Below are positions 31,551-39,536 of a stretch of 64,000 nucleotides of DNA, in pieces. How positions within the stretch are numbered: the stretch's first letter is position 1; every line of letters begins with the position of its first letter. Both the position numbers and the translations under genes were made by a program. Under the pieces are notes generated by a model that worked only from the letters and a program-made list of their open reading frames with translations, was not told where the DNA came from and made no database searches. Source of the stretch: Nocardioides phosphati (GTDB taxonomy: Bacteria > Actinomycetota > Actinomycetes > Propionibacteriales > Nocardioidaceae); NCBI RefSeq assembly GCF_014646375.1, contig NZ_BMNI01000001.1, forward strand, positions 455,949 through 519,948. Reading direction: 5' to 3'.

Positions 31551-32177
31551 GTGGCTGTGTCAGTGCAGGCAAGGCGGCAGGAGGAACGCTCCGCAGCCAC
31601 CCGTCACGTGCTGTTGGAGGCCACCGTGGCGTGCCTGGTCGACCTGGGCTACACCGGTACCACGAGTGCCGCCGTGGCCGAGAAGGCCGGTCTGTCACGG
31701 GGCGCACAGCTGCATCACTTCGGGACCCGAGACCAGTTGGTGGTCGCGGCGGTCGAGTATCTGGCACAGAAGCGCTTGCGGCGAGTACGCGAGGCGTTGG
31801 CCGACCTGTCCCCGGCCACGCCTCAAGGGGCGAAGCGTTCTCGGAGTCGGATCGAGCCGCAGGAGGCTGCGCTTGGGCTGTTGGCAGAGGCTCTTTCGGG
31901 TCCGCTGTACGCCGCCACCCTGGAACTGTGGGTGGCCGCCCGCTCACATCCCGATCTGCGAGCCCAGTTGATCCCAGCCGAGGAGCGCGTCAACGAGGAG
32001 CTTGCGCAGATCTGTCGCACCTACGTCACCGACGACCCGGTCACGATCCGGCTCACCCTCGACCTCCTCCTCGGCAGGGGGGTCAGCGGCCTGCTCACCT
32101 CCCACCCAGGCCACCGCCAAGAACAGGTCCTCGCAGCCTGGGCCCAACTCCTGAGAGGCCGTCCATCCCATGACTGA
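31551..32177 (+). CDS. TetR-family regulator (208 aa)
   Basis: The DNA-binding domain is RSAATRHVLLEATVACLVDL, GYTGTTSAAVAEKAGLSRGA and QLHHFGTRDQLVVAAVEYLA, a textbook TetR N-terminus. The C-terminal domain (90-208) has no recognised ligand signature. The start is GTG 4 bases after the operator. It overlaps the thioesterase gene by 8 bases, so it probably controls an operon of thioesterase and the membrane coiled-coil protein. A decayed duplicate lies at 27928-28190. Confidence 0.8.
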   Translation: MAVSVQARRQEERSAATRHVLLEATVACLVDLGYTGTTSAAVAEKAGLSRGAQLHHFGTRDQLVVAAVEYLAQKRLRRVREALADLSPATPQGAKRSRSRIEPQEAALGLLAEALSGPLYAATLELWVAARSHPDLRAQLIPAEERVNEELAQICRTYVTDDPVTIRLTLDLLLGRGVSGLLTSHPGHRQEQVLAAWAQLLRGRPSHD

Positions 32178-32655
32178 CCTGAAATCGATGCTTGCCACCT
32201 GGGCTGAGAAGTTCCGGCCGCACGCGGAAGGAGTCGACCTGCCGCCCCACCACGAGCAGTGCCTGGGCTGCGGACCCGACAACCCGCACGGCCATCACCT
32301 CCAGGTTCGCCGCTATGGGGACGGCGTCGTGGCCGAGCACACCTTCGACAACCGGCACGTCGGCGCTCCCGGCATCGCCCACGGCGGCGCAGTCGCCACG
32401 GTCATCGACGACCTCTACGGATTCCTGCTCTACCTCGTCGGCGCACCCGCGGTCACCCGCCAGCTGACGGTCGACTACCGAGCGCCGGTCATGATCGGCA
32501 CCCCCTATCGGATGGAGGCGGGCGTGACGAATCAAGAGGGCCGCAAACTGTTCCTCGCCGCCAGCCTGACCGACCGCGACGGGTTCCTGGTCGCAACGTC
32601 GACAGCGGTGTTCGTCACCGTCGGTGTCGACCACTTCACCCGGGGTACGCAGTGA
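32170..32655 (+). CDS. PaaI-type hotdog thioesterase (161 aa)
   Basis: The hotdog fold is seen in CLGCGPDNPHGHHLQVR near residue 36 and the helix motif GAPGIAHGGAVATVIDDLYG near 62, where HGG and Asp are the usual active-site elements. LTVDYRAPVMIGTPY follows. The family hydrolyses acyl-CoA thioesters of small or medium chain. The start lies inside the end of the TetR gene. Its pairing with a TetR regulator points to lipid or aromatic acyl metabolism. Confidence 0.8.
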   Translation: MTDLKSMLATWAEKFRPHAEGVDLPPHHEQCLGCGPDNPHGHHLQVRRYGDGVVAEHTFDNRHVGAPGIAHGGAVATVIDDLYGFLLYLVGAPAVTRQLTVDYRAPVMIGTPYRMEAGVTNQEGRKLFLAASLTDRDGFLVATSTAVFVTVGVDHFTRGTQ

Positions 32656-32740
32656 CCGCAGCATCGGGCGGGTGAACAACACGCCGTTGCCCGAGGCGAA
32701 CAGCGGGACCCGCTGCCCGTCAACGCAAGGATGGTTCCTC

Positions 32741-33397
32741 ATGCTTCACAACGCTCTTCCGCTCTGGGCGGTACGCGCGCTCGCGGCCCTCGTCGCGCTG
32801 GTCCTCCTCGTCCTGACCCTCGGACTCGCACTGCTCCTCCCCCATATCCCCGGCCTCGCCAAAGCCGCCACCCGCATGCCCGAAACCCTCGAGGTCGTCG
32901 ACCGAGCCCCCGACACCCTCGACCAAGTCCAGCGGATCGACCGCAACGTCAAGAAGGTCACCCCGCCGGTCGTCAGAGCGACGAAAGACCTGTCCCTGGT
33001 CGCGCCGCACATCGAGACCCTCGCCGGCCAGGTCGACCGACTTCTGCGCGACCTCGAGACGCTGCAACGCACCTCCAAACCCCTCGGCGAGGCCGCACCC
33101 AAACTCGCGCGACTGTCCGGCCAGCTCGGCGACCTCCAGACCTCCCTGCGCCGGCTCGACGGCCGCCTCGCCAGCCTCGACCAAAGCCTCGTCGAACCAT
33201 TGGACAAGATGGAACGGCCGCTGCGCAGTCTCGCCTCCACCACCGGACCACTGCCCGGAAGTCTGGACCGGCTCAACCGAAGCACCGCCGTCCTCGAAGA
33301 ACTCCCCGGCTACTTCGAGAACCTCCAACGGACCCTGCGAAGAGTGGAGCGGCACGTGCGCAACCTCGACGAGAAGACCGGCCCCAACATCCGCTGA
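32741..33397 (+). CDS. membrane-anchored coiled-coil protein (218 aa)
   Basis: An N-terminal membrane helix (VRALAALVALVLLVLTLGLA, about 9-32) is followed by roughly 180 residues of heptad-like sequence (VDRLLRDLETLQRTSK, LARLSGQLGDLQTSLRRLD, LASLDQSLVEPLDKM) that should form a long coiled coil outside the membrane. The layout recalls the helical part of Mce/MlaD-type lipid-transfer proteins, although no MCE domain is visible. GCAAGG lies 10 bases before the ATG. Probably in one operon with the thioesterase. Confidence 0.6.
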   Translation: MLHNALPLWAVRALAALVALVLLVLTLGLALLLPHIPGLAKAATRMPETLEVVDRAPDTLDQVQRIDRNVKKVTPPVVRATKDLSLVAPHIETLAGQVDRLLRDLETLQRTSKPLGEAAPKLARLSGQLGDLQTSLRRLDGRLASLDQSLVEPLDKMERPLRSLASTTGPLPGSLDRLNRSTAVLEELPGYFENLQRTLRRVERHVRNLDEKTGPNIR

Positions 33398-33763
33398 CCG
33401 AATGGGACCTCAACACCACGATCCGTAGTCTCCGGGCACGCCCAGGCGTTTCGCAGTGACGCGCTCGATGCAGGTGAACCGTCAGCCGTCCGAGCACCGG
33501 GGCATGCTGGACTGCGAGGAGCACGGACACCGCGGCGATCCGGACCCCCCGCGCGTGCGGGGCTCGCTCGCTCCCTTCACCCTCGTGACCCATCGCGCAA
33601 TCGGCCGCCGTCATACTCATCTGAGAGACGGCATGATTGTCGTAAGTGAGTAGCGCAGCAACACGGTGCCGGCCTTGTCACCTCAGCACGGCCGGTGATC
33701 TGGGCAGCGGACTGGATGCCGATGGCCAGACGCTGCGGCCTGCGCCGCTCCAGGCACGGAGGG
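33398..33763. other. intergenic region without a recognisable gene
   Basis: No convincing reading frame or terminator is seen in these 366 bases between convergent genes. GTAAGTGAGT at 33643-33652 resembles one arm of the HxlR operator at 35227-35251 and might be a second weak site. Confidence 0.4.
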
Positions 33764-34222
33764 TCACAGACGTAGGTGACGGATCGGGGCGAAGACCACC
33801 GAGGGGTCGGCGAGCCACTCCTCCGTGGCCATCACGTCGACGTAGAGCTCGATCTCGTGCCCGTCGGGGTCGGCGATGTAGAGCGAGTGGGTGATCGTGT
33901 GGTCGCTGGCCCCCTGGATCTGCACCCCGTGCTCGGTCAGGTGACGCACGACCTCGCGGAGGTCGTCGTCGTTGTCGCCGACCTTGAGGCCGAAGTGGTA
34001 CAGGCCCACACGGTGCCCCGGGGGCATCGGCGCCGCGGCCGGGCCCACCTCGATGAGCAGCAGCTCGTGGTGGGTGCGTCCGGAGGAGAACGCCGCCGCG
34101 GGGACCGGCAGGGGGACCTCCCCGCGGATCTCGTTCCAGCCGAGCACGTCTCGGTAGAACCGCCGTGAGCGCTCCAGGTCGCGGACGTAGAGCACCAGGT
34201 GGCCGAGCTCGTGGATGCGCAT
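33764..34222 (-). CDS. VOC-family dioxygenase/glyoxalase-like protein (152 aa)
   Basis: Two vicinal-oxygen-chelate modules: LGHLVLYVRDLERSRRFYRD at the start and LYHFGLKVGDNDDDLRE near residue 74, with IADPDGHEIELYVD near 115 supplying the last ligand Glu. Candidate metal ligands are His near 8, His near 76 and Glu near 122, as in catechol 2,3-dioxygenase-like proteins. The substrate is probably aromatic or a thiol adduct, which is unknown. It is the last gene of the minus-strand set that includes the DoxX gene. Confidence 0.8.
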   Translation of the reverse strand: MRIHELGHLVLYVRDLERSRRFYRDVLGWNEIRGEVPLPVPAAAFSSGRTHHELLLIEVGPAAAPMPPGHRVGLYHFGLKVGDNDDDLREVVRHLTEHGVQIQGASDHTITHSLYIADPDGHEIELYVDVMATEEWLADPSVVFAPIRHLRL

Positions 34223-34308
34223 GATGGCTGACTCCGATCTTTGTTCGACTGGTCCGGACCCGAGTGGCCCGGATGCCGGTCACGTCGGCGCTCTGTCAGT
34301 ACGGCTGG

Positions 34309-34791
34309 TCAGGCCGGGGCGTTGGTGGCGTACTCGAAGGCGGCGGTCACGATCTGGGCGACCAGTTCTGCCTCCTCCTCGTCGCGGGGTGCGTAGATCA
34401 TCACCGCGCCCGAGGTGATCAGGCCGCGGCGGGCGACCGGGTGATGCTCTGCCCAGCCTGTCTCGATCACGCGGGAGGCGAGGTCGGGCGGCAGCACCAG
34501 GTGCAGTGAGTGGTCCGGTGCGGGGTGCAGGTGAGCGAACTCGGTGCCGATCATGAAGGCCTCGGGCGGGCCCTGCGCGGCGTCTTCCGGCAGGGTCAGG
34601 GCGCGCGCTCCCGGGACCGAGATCATGCTGGGCCGCCAGACCACGCCGGGTAGCTGGGCGAGCCGCTCCTCCAGGAGGCGGCGCGGCCGATCGTCCTCCG
34701 GTTGTTGATCGAGCTGGGTGTGCGGATTGCTCGGGGTAGTGCGCGGCCTGGCGCCGCCGCGGGCGGGCAGGTCGACTAGCAAGCCGGTCAC
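34309..34791 (-). CDS. luciferase-domain family protein (160 aa)
   Basis: The block MIGTEFAHLHPAPDHSLHLV, LPPDLASRVIETGWAEHHPV and YAPRDEEEAELVAQIV is the conserved core of the small luciferase-domain (DUF5519-like) family, whose biochemical role is not settled. The GTG start at 34791 overlaps the DoxX stop (GTGA) and gives the family's usual length, so the much longer open frame upstream is rejected. Coupling to DoxX suggests joint function. Confidence 0.7.
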   Translation of the reverse strand: MTGLLVDLPARGGARPRTTPSNPHTQLDQQPEDDRPRRLLEERLAQLPGVVWRPSMISVPGARALTLPEDAAQGPPEAFMIGTEFAHLHPAPDHSLHLVLPPDLASRVIETGWAEHHPVARRGLITSGAVMIYAPRDEEEAELVAQIVTAAFEYATNAPA

Positions 34792-35204
34792 AGCGTGAAC
34801 ACCGGGCCGAGCACGAGCAGGCCGAGCTCGTCGCCCGCGGAGGCGAAGAACGCGAACAGGGCGAGCGCGGCACCCGCGAGGGACAGGTCCTTGAGGAACT
34901 GGGTCTGCTCGTTGGCCTTGCTCGCCGGGTCGGTCTCGCGCCAGAAGCCGTGCATCAGCACCGCCGTCGGCACCAGGAAGGCGACCAGCAGCAGGGCGCC
35001 GAGGTCGGGCCAGACCCCGACGGCCACCATGAGGCCGCCCAGGATGCTCACCGCACCAGAGAAGGGCACCATCAACCCTGCGGCCGGCACACCCTTGCTC
35101 GCCGCGTAGCCGGTCATCATCTCCCGCTGGCTGAAGTGGCCCATCCCGGCGCCCAGGAACAGTAGCGCGAAAAGGATCCGGCCGATGAGGACCAGAACGT
35201 CCAT
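34788..35204 (-). CDS. DoxX-family membrane protein (138 aa)
   Basis: Four membrane helices in the DoxX pattern: IGRILFALLFLGAGMGHFSQ, VPFSGAVSILGGLMVAVGV, LGALLLVAFLVPTAVLMHGF and LAGAALALFAFFASAGDELG. DoxX proteins often act in redox or thiol stress with a partner oxidoreductase. It is transcribed away from the HxlR gene; the perfect operator at 35227-35251 lies between the two starts and 23 bases from this one. Confidence 0.8.
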   Translation of the reverse strand: MDVLVLIGRILFALLFLGAGMGHFSQREMMTGYAASKGVPAAGLMVPFSGAVSILGGLMVAVGVWPDLGALLLVAFLVPTAVLMHGFWRETDPASKANEQTQFLKDLSLAGAALALFAFFASAGDELGLLVLGPVFTL

Positions 35205-35226
35205 GAGAGCTCCTCGTATGCGAAGT

Positions 35227-35251
35227 AGTCACTTACTCTTTGTAAGTGACT
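35227..35251. promoter_or_regulatory. perfect palindromic operator between DoxX and HxlR genes
   Basis: AGTCACTTAC, five bases (TCTTT), GTAAGTGACT: a perfect inverted repeat with 10-base arms. Location between divergent DoxX and HxlR starts makes it the likely HxlR binding site controlling both. A 12-base match, GTCACTTACTCT, is seen at the right edge of the window. Confidence 0.8.
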
Positions 35252-35326
35252 CTAGGAGTATCATTCCGGGAACGGCGTTGGCAAGAGTCAAGGTCCGGCG
35301 ACTCGTCGGCCGCGGAGGTTGTCTGC

Positions 35327-35686
35327 ATGGACGAGACACAGGGCTACTGTCCGGTCTTCCACCGCGCGGTCGAGTTGATCGGGCGGCGCTGGAACGGCCC
35401 GATCATCCGCGCACTCCTCGACGGAGCCGACCGCTTCGGCGAGATCCGCTCAAGAATCCCCGGGCTCACCGATCGGCTCCTCGCCCAGCGGCTCCGCGAG
35501 CTCGAGCGCGAGGGCGTGGTGGAACGCGCCTCCTCCGCCACCACCGTGCACTACACGCTGACGACCAAGGGCCACTCCCTGGCGCCGGTGATCGAGTCCA
35601 TAGCCCAATGGGCTGCGGCGTGGGAACCTCCAGGATCGACCAGCTCGGCGCAGGGCCGCAGCGCCGCGGACTCGCGACGCCGGTAA
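35327..35686 (+). CDS. HxlR-family transcription regulator (119 aa)
   Basis: The winged-helix HxlR domain is complete: YCPVFHRAVELIGRRWNGPI, IIRALLDGADRFGEIRSRIP and LAQRLRELEREGVVERASS, then the wing VHYTLTTKGHSLAPV. HxlR proteins sense redox or electrophile stress, often through a Cys near the N-terminus; here YCPVF supplies one near residue 8. The ATG at 35327 has GGAGG 10 bases upstream. It probably controls DoxX, luciferase-family and VOC genes through the palindrome. Confidence 0.85.
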   Translation: MDETQGYCPVFHRAVELIGRRWNGPIIRALLDGADRFGEIRSRIPGLTDRLLAQRLRELEREGVVERASSATTVHYTLTTKGHSLAPVIESIAQWAAAWEPPGSTSSAQGRSAADSRRR

Positions 35687-35793
35687 GCAGACCGACCACG
35701 AACGCTTGTCGCGCCGAGCTCCGCGAGAAGTGGATCCGCTTGCGGGACTCCTCCTCCACCACTCGAGCCACCGGCTCTGGAATCTCCTTGATG

Positions 35794-35887
35794 TTTCGGG
35801 GGGACGCCGCCTGACCTGCATAAACGCGGTGTAGGGCGCCACGTCCCCCCGCCATTCGACGGTTCGGGGGGACGGATGCGGGGACGC
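35794..35887. promoter_or_regulatory. GGGGGGACG element, orphan copy 2
   Basis: Starts TTTCGGGGGGACGCC, has CTGACCTGC at the same offset, a CGTCCCCCC inverse, and ends GGACGGATGCGGGGACGC, all as in 18209-18302; the total length is the same (94 bases). No gene starts after it on the plus strand, so it is a displaced copy left next to the recombinase genes rather than a working promoter. The remaining part of the 35687-36025 gap holds nothing recognisable. Confidence 0.6.
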
Positions 35888-36025
35888 TGAGCCGCCACGC
35901 TGCGGCCCGTGACCAAAGTCAGCAGCGCCAGAATGTCCGAATCGTGCGCGCTGCGGTTGCTTATCGGTGGCGTGAGGATGTTGCGACAACTCTCGACCCG
36001 CGCCGCGCGGTACGTAAAGACACGG

Positions 36026-37819
36026 TCATGGTCGGGTGCCAGGCTGGTCCTCGTTCCTCAGGTCGGGGTGCTCGACGGTCTTCAGGTAGCGGGTGGCGCC
36101 TTCGACGCTGAGGCCGAAGAGGTCATAGATGCGGCGTACGTCGCCGCCGGTGGCGTGGATCTCGTGCAGGATGCGGTCTTCGCGCAGGGCCCGTGGGCGG
36201 ATGCGGCTTTCCTTCCAGGGAAAGGACGGGCCGCTGGGGACGAGGCGCGGCGCGGTGCGTCGGTTGATGAGCAGGTATGGGTTCGCGGTGGCCGGCCAGG
36301 TTCGGTTGCGGTGGTCGAGCCAGGCGGCGAGCCGGCTCCTGACGGGTGCGGCGAGCGGGATGTCGCGACCGCCGAGGTGGAGGCGACCGTCGACGATGTC
36401 GGTCAGCTGCAGCTCCCCGACCTGCTTGCCGGTCAGTCCGTGGAAGGCCACCAGAGCCACAGCGAGCGCGACGGCCGGGTTCGGCGAGTCCAGTTCGGCC
36501 CGGATCACTGCGGGGTCAAGCGGCAGCGGAAGGCTCGTGGCGACACGGGTCAGGTCGATGCCCCTCATGGGGTTGGCGAAGACGAGTCGGCGGCCCTTGA
36601 GGATCTTGAACAGCGACATCAGCCCGTTCTCGGCGAAGTGGCGGTGGCTGGTGCCGGCGGGCAGGGCCGCGAGGGCGGCCAGGATGTCGTCCTTGCTGAT
36701 CTCGGCGAACGACTGGCGCCCGGCTTCGACCCACGTCTGCACGACGGGCACGAGGCCCTGGATGTGGAGCTCGACGGTCTCGGGTTCGCGAGGCAGCTGG
36801 CGCGGTGCTTGCCGGGATCCGCCGAGCATGACCTGAAGCCACAGCTGGAGGTGCTCCCGCATGGCGTCCGGGAGGGCGCCGGACTCGATGAACTTGGCGT
36901 TGAAGTACCGCTCAACCCGGGTCGGGACGTCCTCGATCAGCAGGTCGGCTTCGGCGAGGACGTCGAGGGTGGAGGTGATGGTGCCGTCGTAGCGGCGCAA
37001 GCACACGACGTCACTAGCGCGGACCTTCGCGGTGGGAGTGGGCCGCAGGATCTGCAGCAGCCGCAGGGACTGGATCACGGCATTGCGCTGCCTGACGCTC
37101 CAGCCATAGCGGCGGGCGTGGTCGGCGACGATGGCCGCGCAGTAACGCGTCAGTTCGCTGTCCTCCACCAGGAGGCGTTGGCGCAGAACCTCGGGGTCGG
37201 GGTCCATCTCAAACAGGGCCAGCTGCTCAAGCGCGTGATCGTTGAACCTGGTGCCTGGCTGGTAGGGCAGCTGGTTCTTGTTCTTCTTCGACCAACGGCC
37301 AGCCCAGCTGACGTAGTCAGGCACCGGCGTCGCGCGTCGCTTGAAGACCATGTTGGCGAAGAACAGCTGCTGGCTGTCCTTGTTCCCCGCGGCGACATCG
37401 GGTGCCCGCCCGGGTTTCTGTTCGAGGCGGGCATTCTCGAGGCAGAGGCGACAGGCTTGTCGGTCGCTGACGTGGCTGGCGCGGCCGCAGTAGGTGCAGG
37501 TGCCCTTCGGGTAGTGGGTCTGCCACCAGCGGCAGGACCAGCAGGTCCAGTTGTGGCGGGGGTAGACGCCCCAGGCCAGGCAGCCCTTGCAGGACCCGAT
37601 GTGCTCCGGGCTGCGGGGGTGACATCGACTGCACAGACCCTGACTGAAGTAGTCGTTGCGAGAGCCGCAGCCCGTGCACGATGGTGCCGCGAACGGGCCA
37701 CCGGGCAGGCACCGATAGCAGAAATCAACTCTGGGGCTGGTCCACGCAACCCGGCGGTCCTGGCAGGAGCTGCACTTGGGCGGCAGCCGCATGGGCGCGT
37801 TCGGTCCGGGCGCTGGCAT
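36026..37819 (-). CDS. zinc-ribbon protein with degenerate tyrosine-recombinase domain (597 aa)
   Basis: Residues 1-130 contain about seven Cys pairs (CSSC, CYRC, CTGC, CSRC, CKGC, CTYC, CRLC), likely several zinc ribbons. Residues ~400-580 follow the tyrosine-recombinase catalytic fold: VALVAFHGLTGKQVGELQLT where active enzymes have an Arg in GLRxxE, and ILHEIHATGGDVRRIYDLFG with SVEGATRYLKT keeping the terminal Tyr. The first Arg is replaced and HxxR is not intact, so it may be a non-catalytic partner of the recombinase at 38246. It is the last of three co-oriented genes. Confidence 0.65.
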   Translation of the reverse strand: MPAPGPNAPMRLPPKCSSCQDRRVAWTSPRVDFCYRCLPGGPFAAPSCTGCGSRNDYFSQGLCSRCHPRSPEHIGSCKGCLAWGVYPRHNWTCWSCRWWQTHYPKGTCTYCGRASHVSDRQACRLCLENARLEQKPGRAPDVAAGNKDSQQLFFANMVFKRRATPVPDYVSWAGRWSKKNKNQLPYQPGTRFNDHALEQLALFEMDPDPEVLRQRLLVEDSELTRYCAAIVADHARRYGWSVRQRNAVIQSLRLLQILRPTPTAKVRASDVVCLRRYDGTITSTLDVLAEADLLIEDVPTRVERYFNAKFIESGALPDAMREHLQLWLQVMLGGSRQAPRQLPREPETVELHIQGLVPVVQTWVEAGRQSFAEISKDDILAALAALPAGTSHRHFAENGLMSLFKILKGRRLVFANPMRGIDLTRVATSLPLPLDPAVIRAELDSPNPAVALAVALVAFHGLTGKQVGELQLTDIVDGRLHLGGRDIPLAAPVRSRLAAWLDHRNRTWPATANPYLLINRRTAPRLVPSGPSFPWKESRIRPRALREDRILHEIHATGGDVRRIYDLFGLSVEGATRYLKTVEHPDLRNEDQPGTRP

Positions 37820-37857
37820 GCCGTGCTCGTCGTGTCCGTGGCAGGTGTGAGCTGGGC

Positions 37858-38217
37858 CTACAGCGGCGGCGTAGAGCGTGGCTTGCCGAGCCGCGGGTTG
37901 ACCGTCGGCGGCTTGCTGGCCCTGTCGGTCGGCTCCCCGCTCTCGTTGCTGCCGTTTCCGTTGGCTGCATCGGTGCTGCGAGGACGGCGCGCGGCGACCT
38001 TGTCGGGCTCGGGGGTCATCAGGTCATTGGGCGAGCACTCGAGCACGGTGCACAGCACGTCGAGTTCCTCGAGCCGCATGGTCGGTGGGGTACCGGCCCA
38101 CCACGACGACATCTTCCCGGCGCTGATTTCCAGTCCGGCATCTGCCAGCATCCGCCGAAGTTCTGCGGACTTCCAGATCCCTCGTTCGGCGGCCCGCAGC
38201 CGCAAGCTCCACTGCAT
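37858..38217 (-). CDS. XRE-type HTH protein of the recombinase module (119 aa)
   Basis: Residues 1-75 form a Cro/CI-like HTH (LRLRAAERGIWKSAELRRML, LEISAGKMSSWWAGTPPTMR, LEELDVLCTVLECSPNDLM). The tail is disordered and rich in Asn, Ser and Pro. The ATG at 38217 has AGGAG about 11 bases upstream. Placed between the two recombinase-type genes, it probably controls or architecturally assists recombination. Confidence 0.75.
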   Translation of the reverse strand: MQWSLRLRAAERGIWKSAELRRMLADAGLEISAGKMSSWWAGTPPTMRLEELDVLCTVLECSPNDLMTPEPDKVAARRPRSTDAANGNGSNESGEPTDRASKPPTVNPRLGKPRSTPPL

Positions 38218-38245
38218 CTGGATCCTCTCCTTCGATTCGGTTGGG

Positions 38246-39331
38246 TCAGTCGGTACGGAGGCCCAGGCGGGCCTCGACGCGGTCGCTCGCGCTGTTCCAC
38301 GCGCGCTCGATGTGATCGCTGCGGACGTGGAGGTAGCCCGAGGTCGTGGCCAGCCACTGGTGGCCAAGGAGCTCCTGGAGGGCCTTGATGTCCATCCCGG
38401 CCGCGTACAGCGACGATGCGCAGTAGTGCCGCAGCACGTGTGGCGTCATTCGCCCCGACCACGCCGGCAACCACTCGTCGACCTGGATCCCCAGGGCGCG
38501 GCGCAGCGCGTTCGCACCGACACGTCCACAGCGGTCCAAGTCCCTGTCGAACCGCTCAGAGGGCAGCAGTGGCGCGTCCGGGTCGGCCCAATCCTCGCCG
38601 TACTGCGGACGGACCTCGGCCAGCCACCAGTCGATCAACTGGTTCGCGCCGTTGATTCCGGGCACCAGCCGCGGCTTCGGTCCGCGGCCGCCCGAGCCCT
38701 TGCCGTGGCGGACGTGGAGCTTGCCGAACTCACCCAGATCGGGGCGCCAGTCGCGGATGTCGAGCATGACGGTCTCGTTGATACGCAGCCCGAGTCGGCG
38801 CCACAGCGAGGCGGCGAAGTAGTCGCGGGCCGCGGGAAGGTACTTGCGTGCCTGGGTGACCGACCCGCGCCAGGCGGTGAACAGCGAGTCGATCTCCTCA
38901 TCCGACGGCGGAACCCGGACCTTGCCCAGCGATGCCCCGGACTGGCGATTGAACTCATCGATCGGCTGCTCGACCAAGACACCGGTCGTGCGGCGGATCG
39001 CGCCCTCGTAGCGGGCGATCACGAACTCGTAGAAGCCCGCCAGCGCGCCGGCCTTGCCGGCCCGGGTCGACACGCTGAGCCCCATCCGCCGCTGCTGGGC
39101 CAAGAACGCGTCCGCGTCCGCACAGGTGGCCTCCCACAGCGGAGTCGACAGCGAGCGAGCGAACTCGATGACGATCGCCCGCGTCCCGCCGATGTGGCGG
39201 TCCGTCAGACCTGCCGCCGACATCGCCAGCGCGTACTGGTCCACCAGCTCCTGCTCGAAGTCCGCGGCCGCCTGCGCACCTATAAGTGCCGGATCAACAG
39301 CGCTGCCGCCCGGCAACGCCACCAAACCCAT
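38246..39331 (-). CDS. tyrosine recombinase with complete active site (361 aa)
   Basis: An N-terminal SAM-like DNA-binding region (about 30-125) precedes the catalytic domain. Active residues are visible: Arg in LWRRLGLRINETVMLDIRDW near 185, Lys in VRHGKGSGGR near 212, then PHVLRHYCASSLYAAGMDIK, LQELLGHQWLATTSGY near 300-335 with HxxR, His and Tyr. It should cut and join DNA as an integrase/excisionase of the XerC/D superfamily. With the HTH and zinc-ribbon genes it forms a three-gene recombination module at the right end of the inserted cargo. Confidence 0.85.
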   Translation of the reverse strand: MGLVALPGGSAVDPALIGAQAAADFEQELVDQYALAMSAAGLTDRHIGGTRAIVIEFARSLSTPLWEATCADADAFLAQQRRMGLSVSTRAGKAGALAGFYEFVIARYEGAIRRTTGVLVEQPIDEFNRQSGASLGKVRVPPSDEEIDSLFTAWRGSVTQARKYLPAARDYFAASLWRRLGLRINETVMLDIRDWRPDLGEFGKLHVRHGKGSGGRGPKPRLVPGINGANQLIDWWLAEVRPQYGEDWADPDAPLLPSERFDRDLDRCGRVGANALRRALGIQVDEWLPAWSGRMTPHVLRHYCASSLYAAGMDIKALQELLGHQWLATTSGYLHVRSDHIERAWNSASDRVEARLGLRTD

Positions 39332-39536
39332 CAGTCACCGACTTCAAGGGAAGCGATCATGCATCGATGCTACAGCCAAACCGTCGTTCGAGGTGACGCT
39401 TTGTCAATTCAGGCCCGTTGGAGAGCTGAACCGACGCCACCTGCACAAACGCAGATCGGAGCGCATGGACGCCTGATCGAACCTGAGTTCCTAGAGATTG
39501 CCGCCTGAGCGCGTGCGACCTCGGGACTGACCTGTC

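Noticed and set aside
33643..33652. GTAAGTGAGT as a second HxlR operator
   Set aside because: Only one imperfect arm and no promoter next to it; kept as a remark only.
34309..35232. Long (307-codon) reading of the luciferase-family gene
   Set aside because: Its first half is out of frame with the clear DoxX protein; the GTG at 34791 overlapping the DoxX stop gives the right family length.
35909..39508. 1199-codon plus-strand frame opposite the recombinase genes
   Set aside because: Antisense of three recognised genes; no domain pattern.
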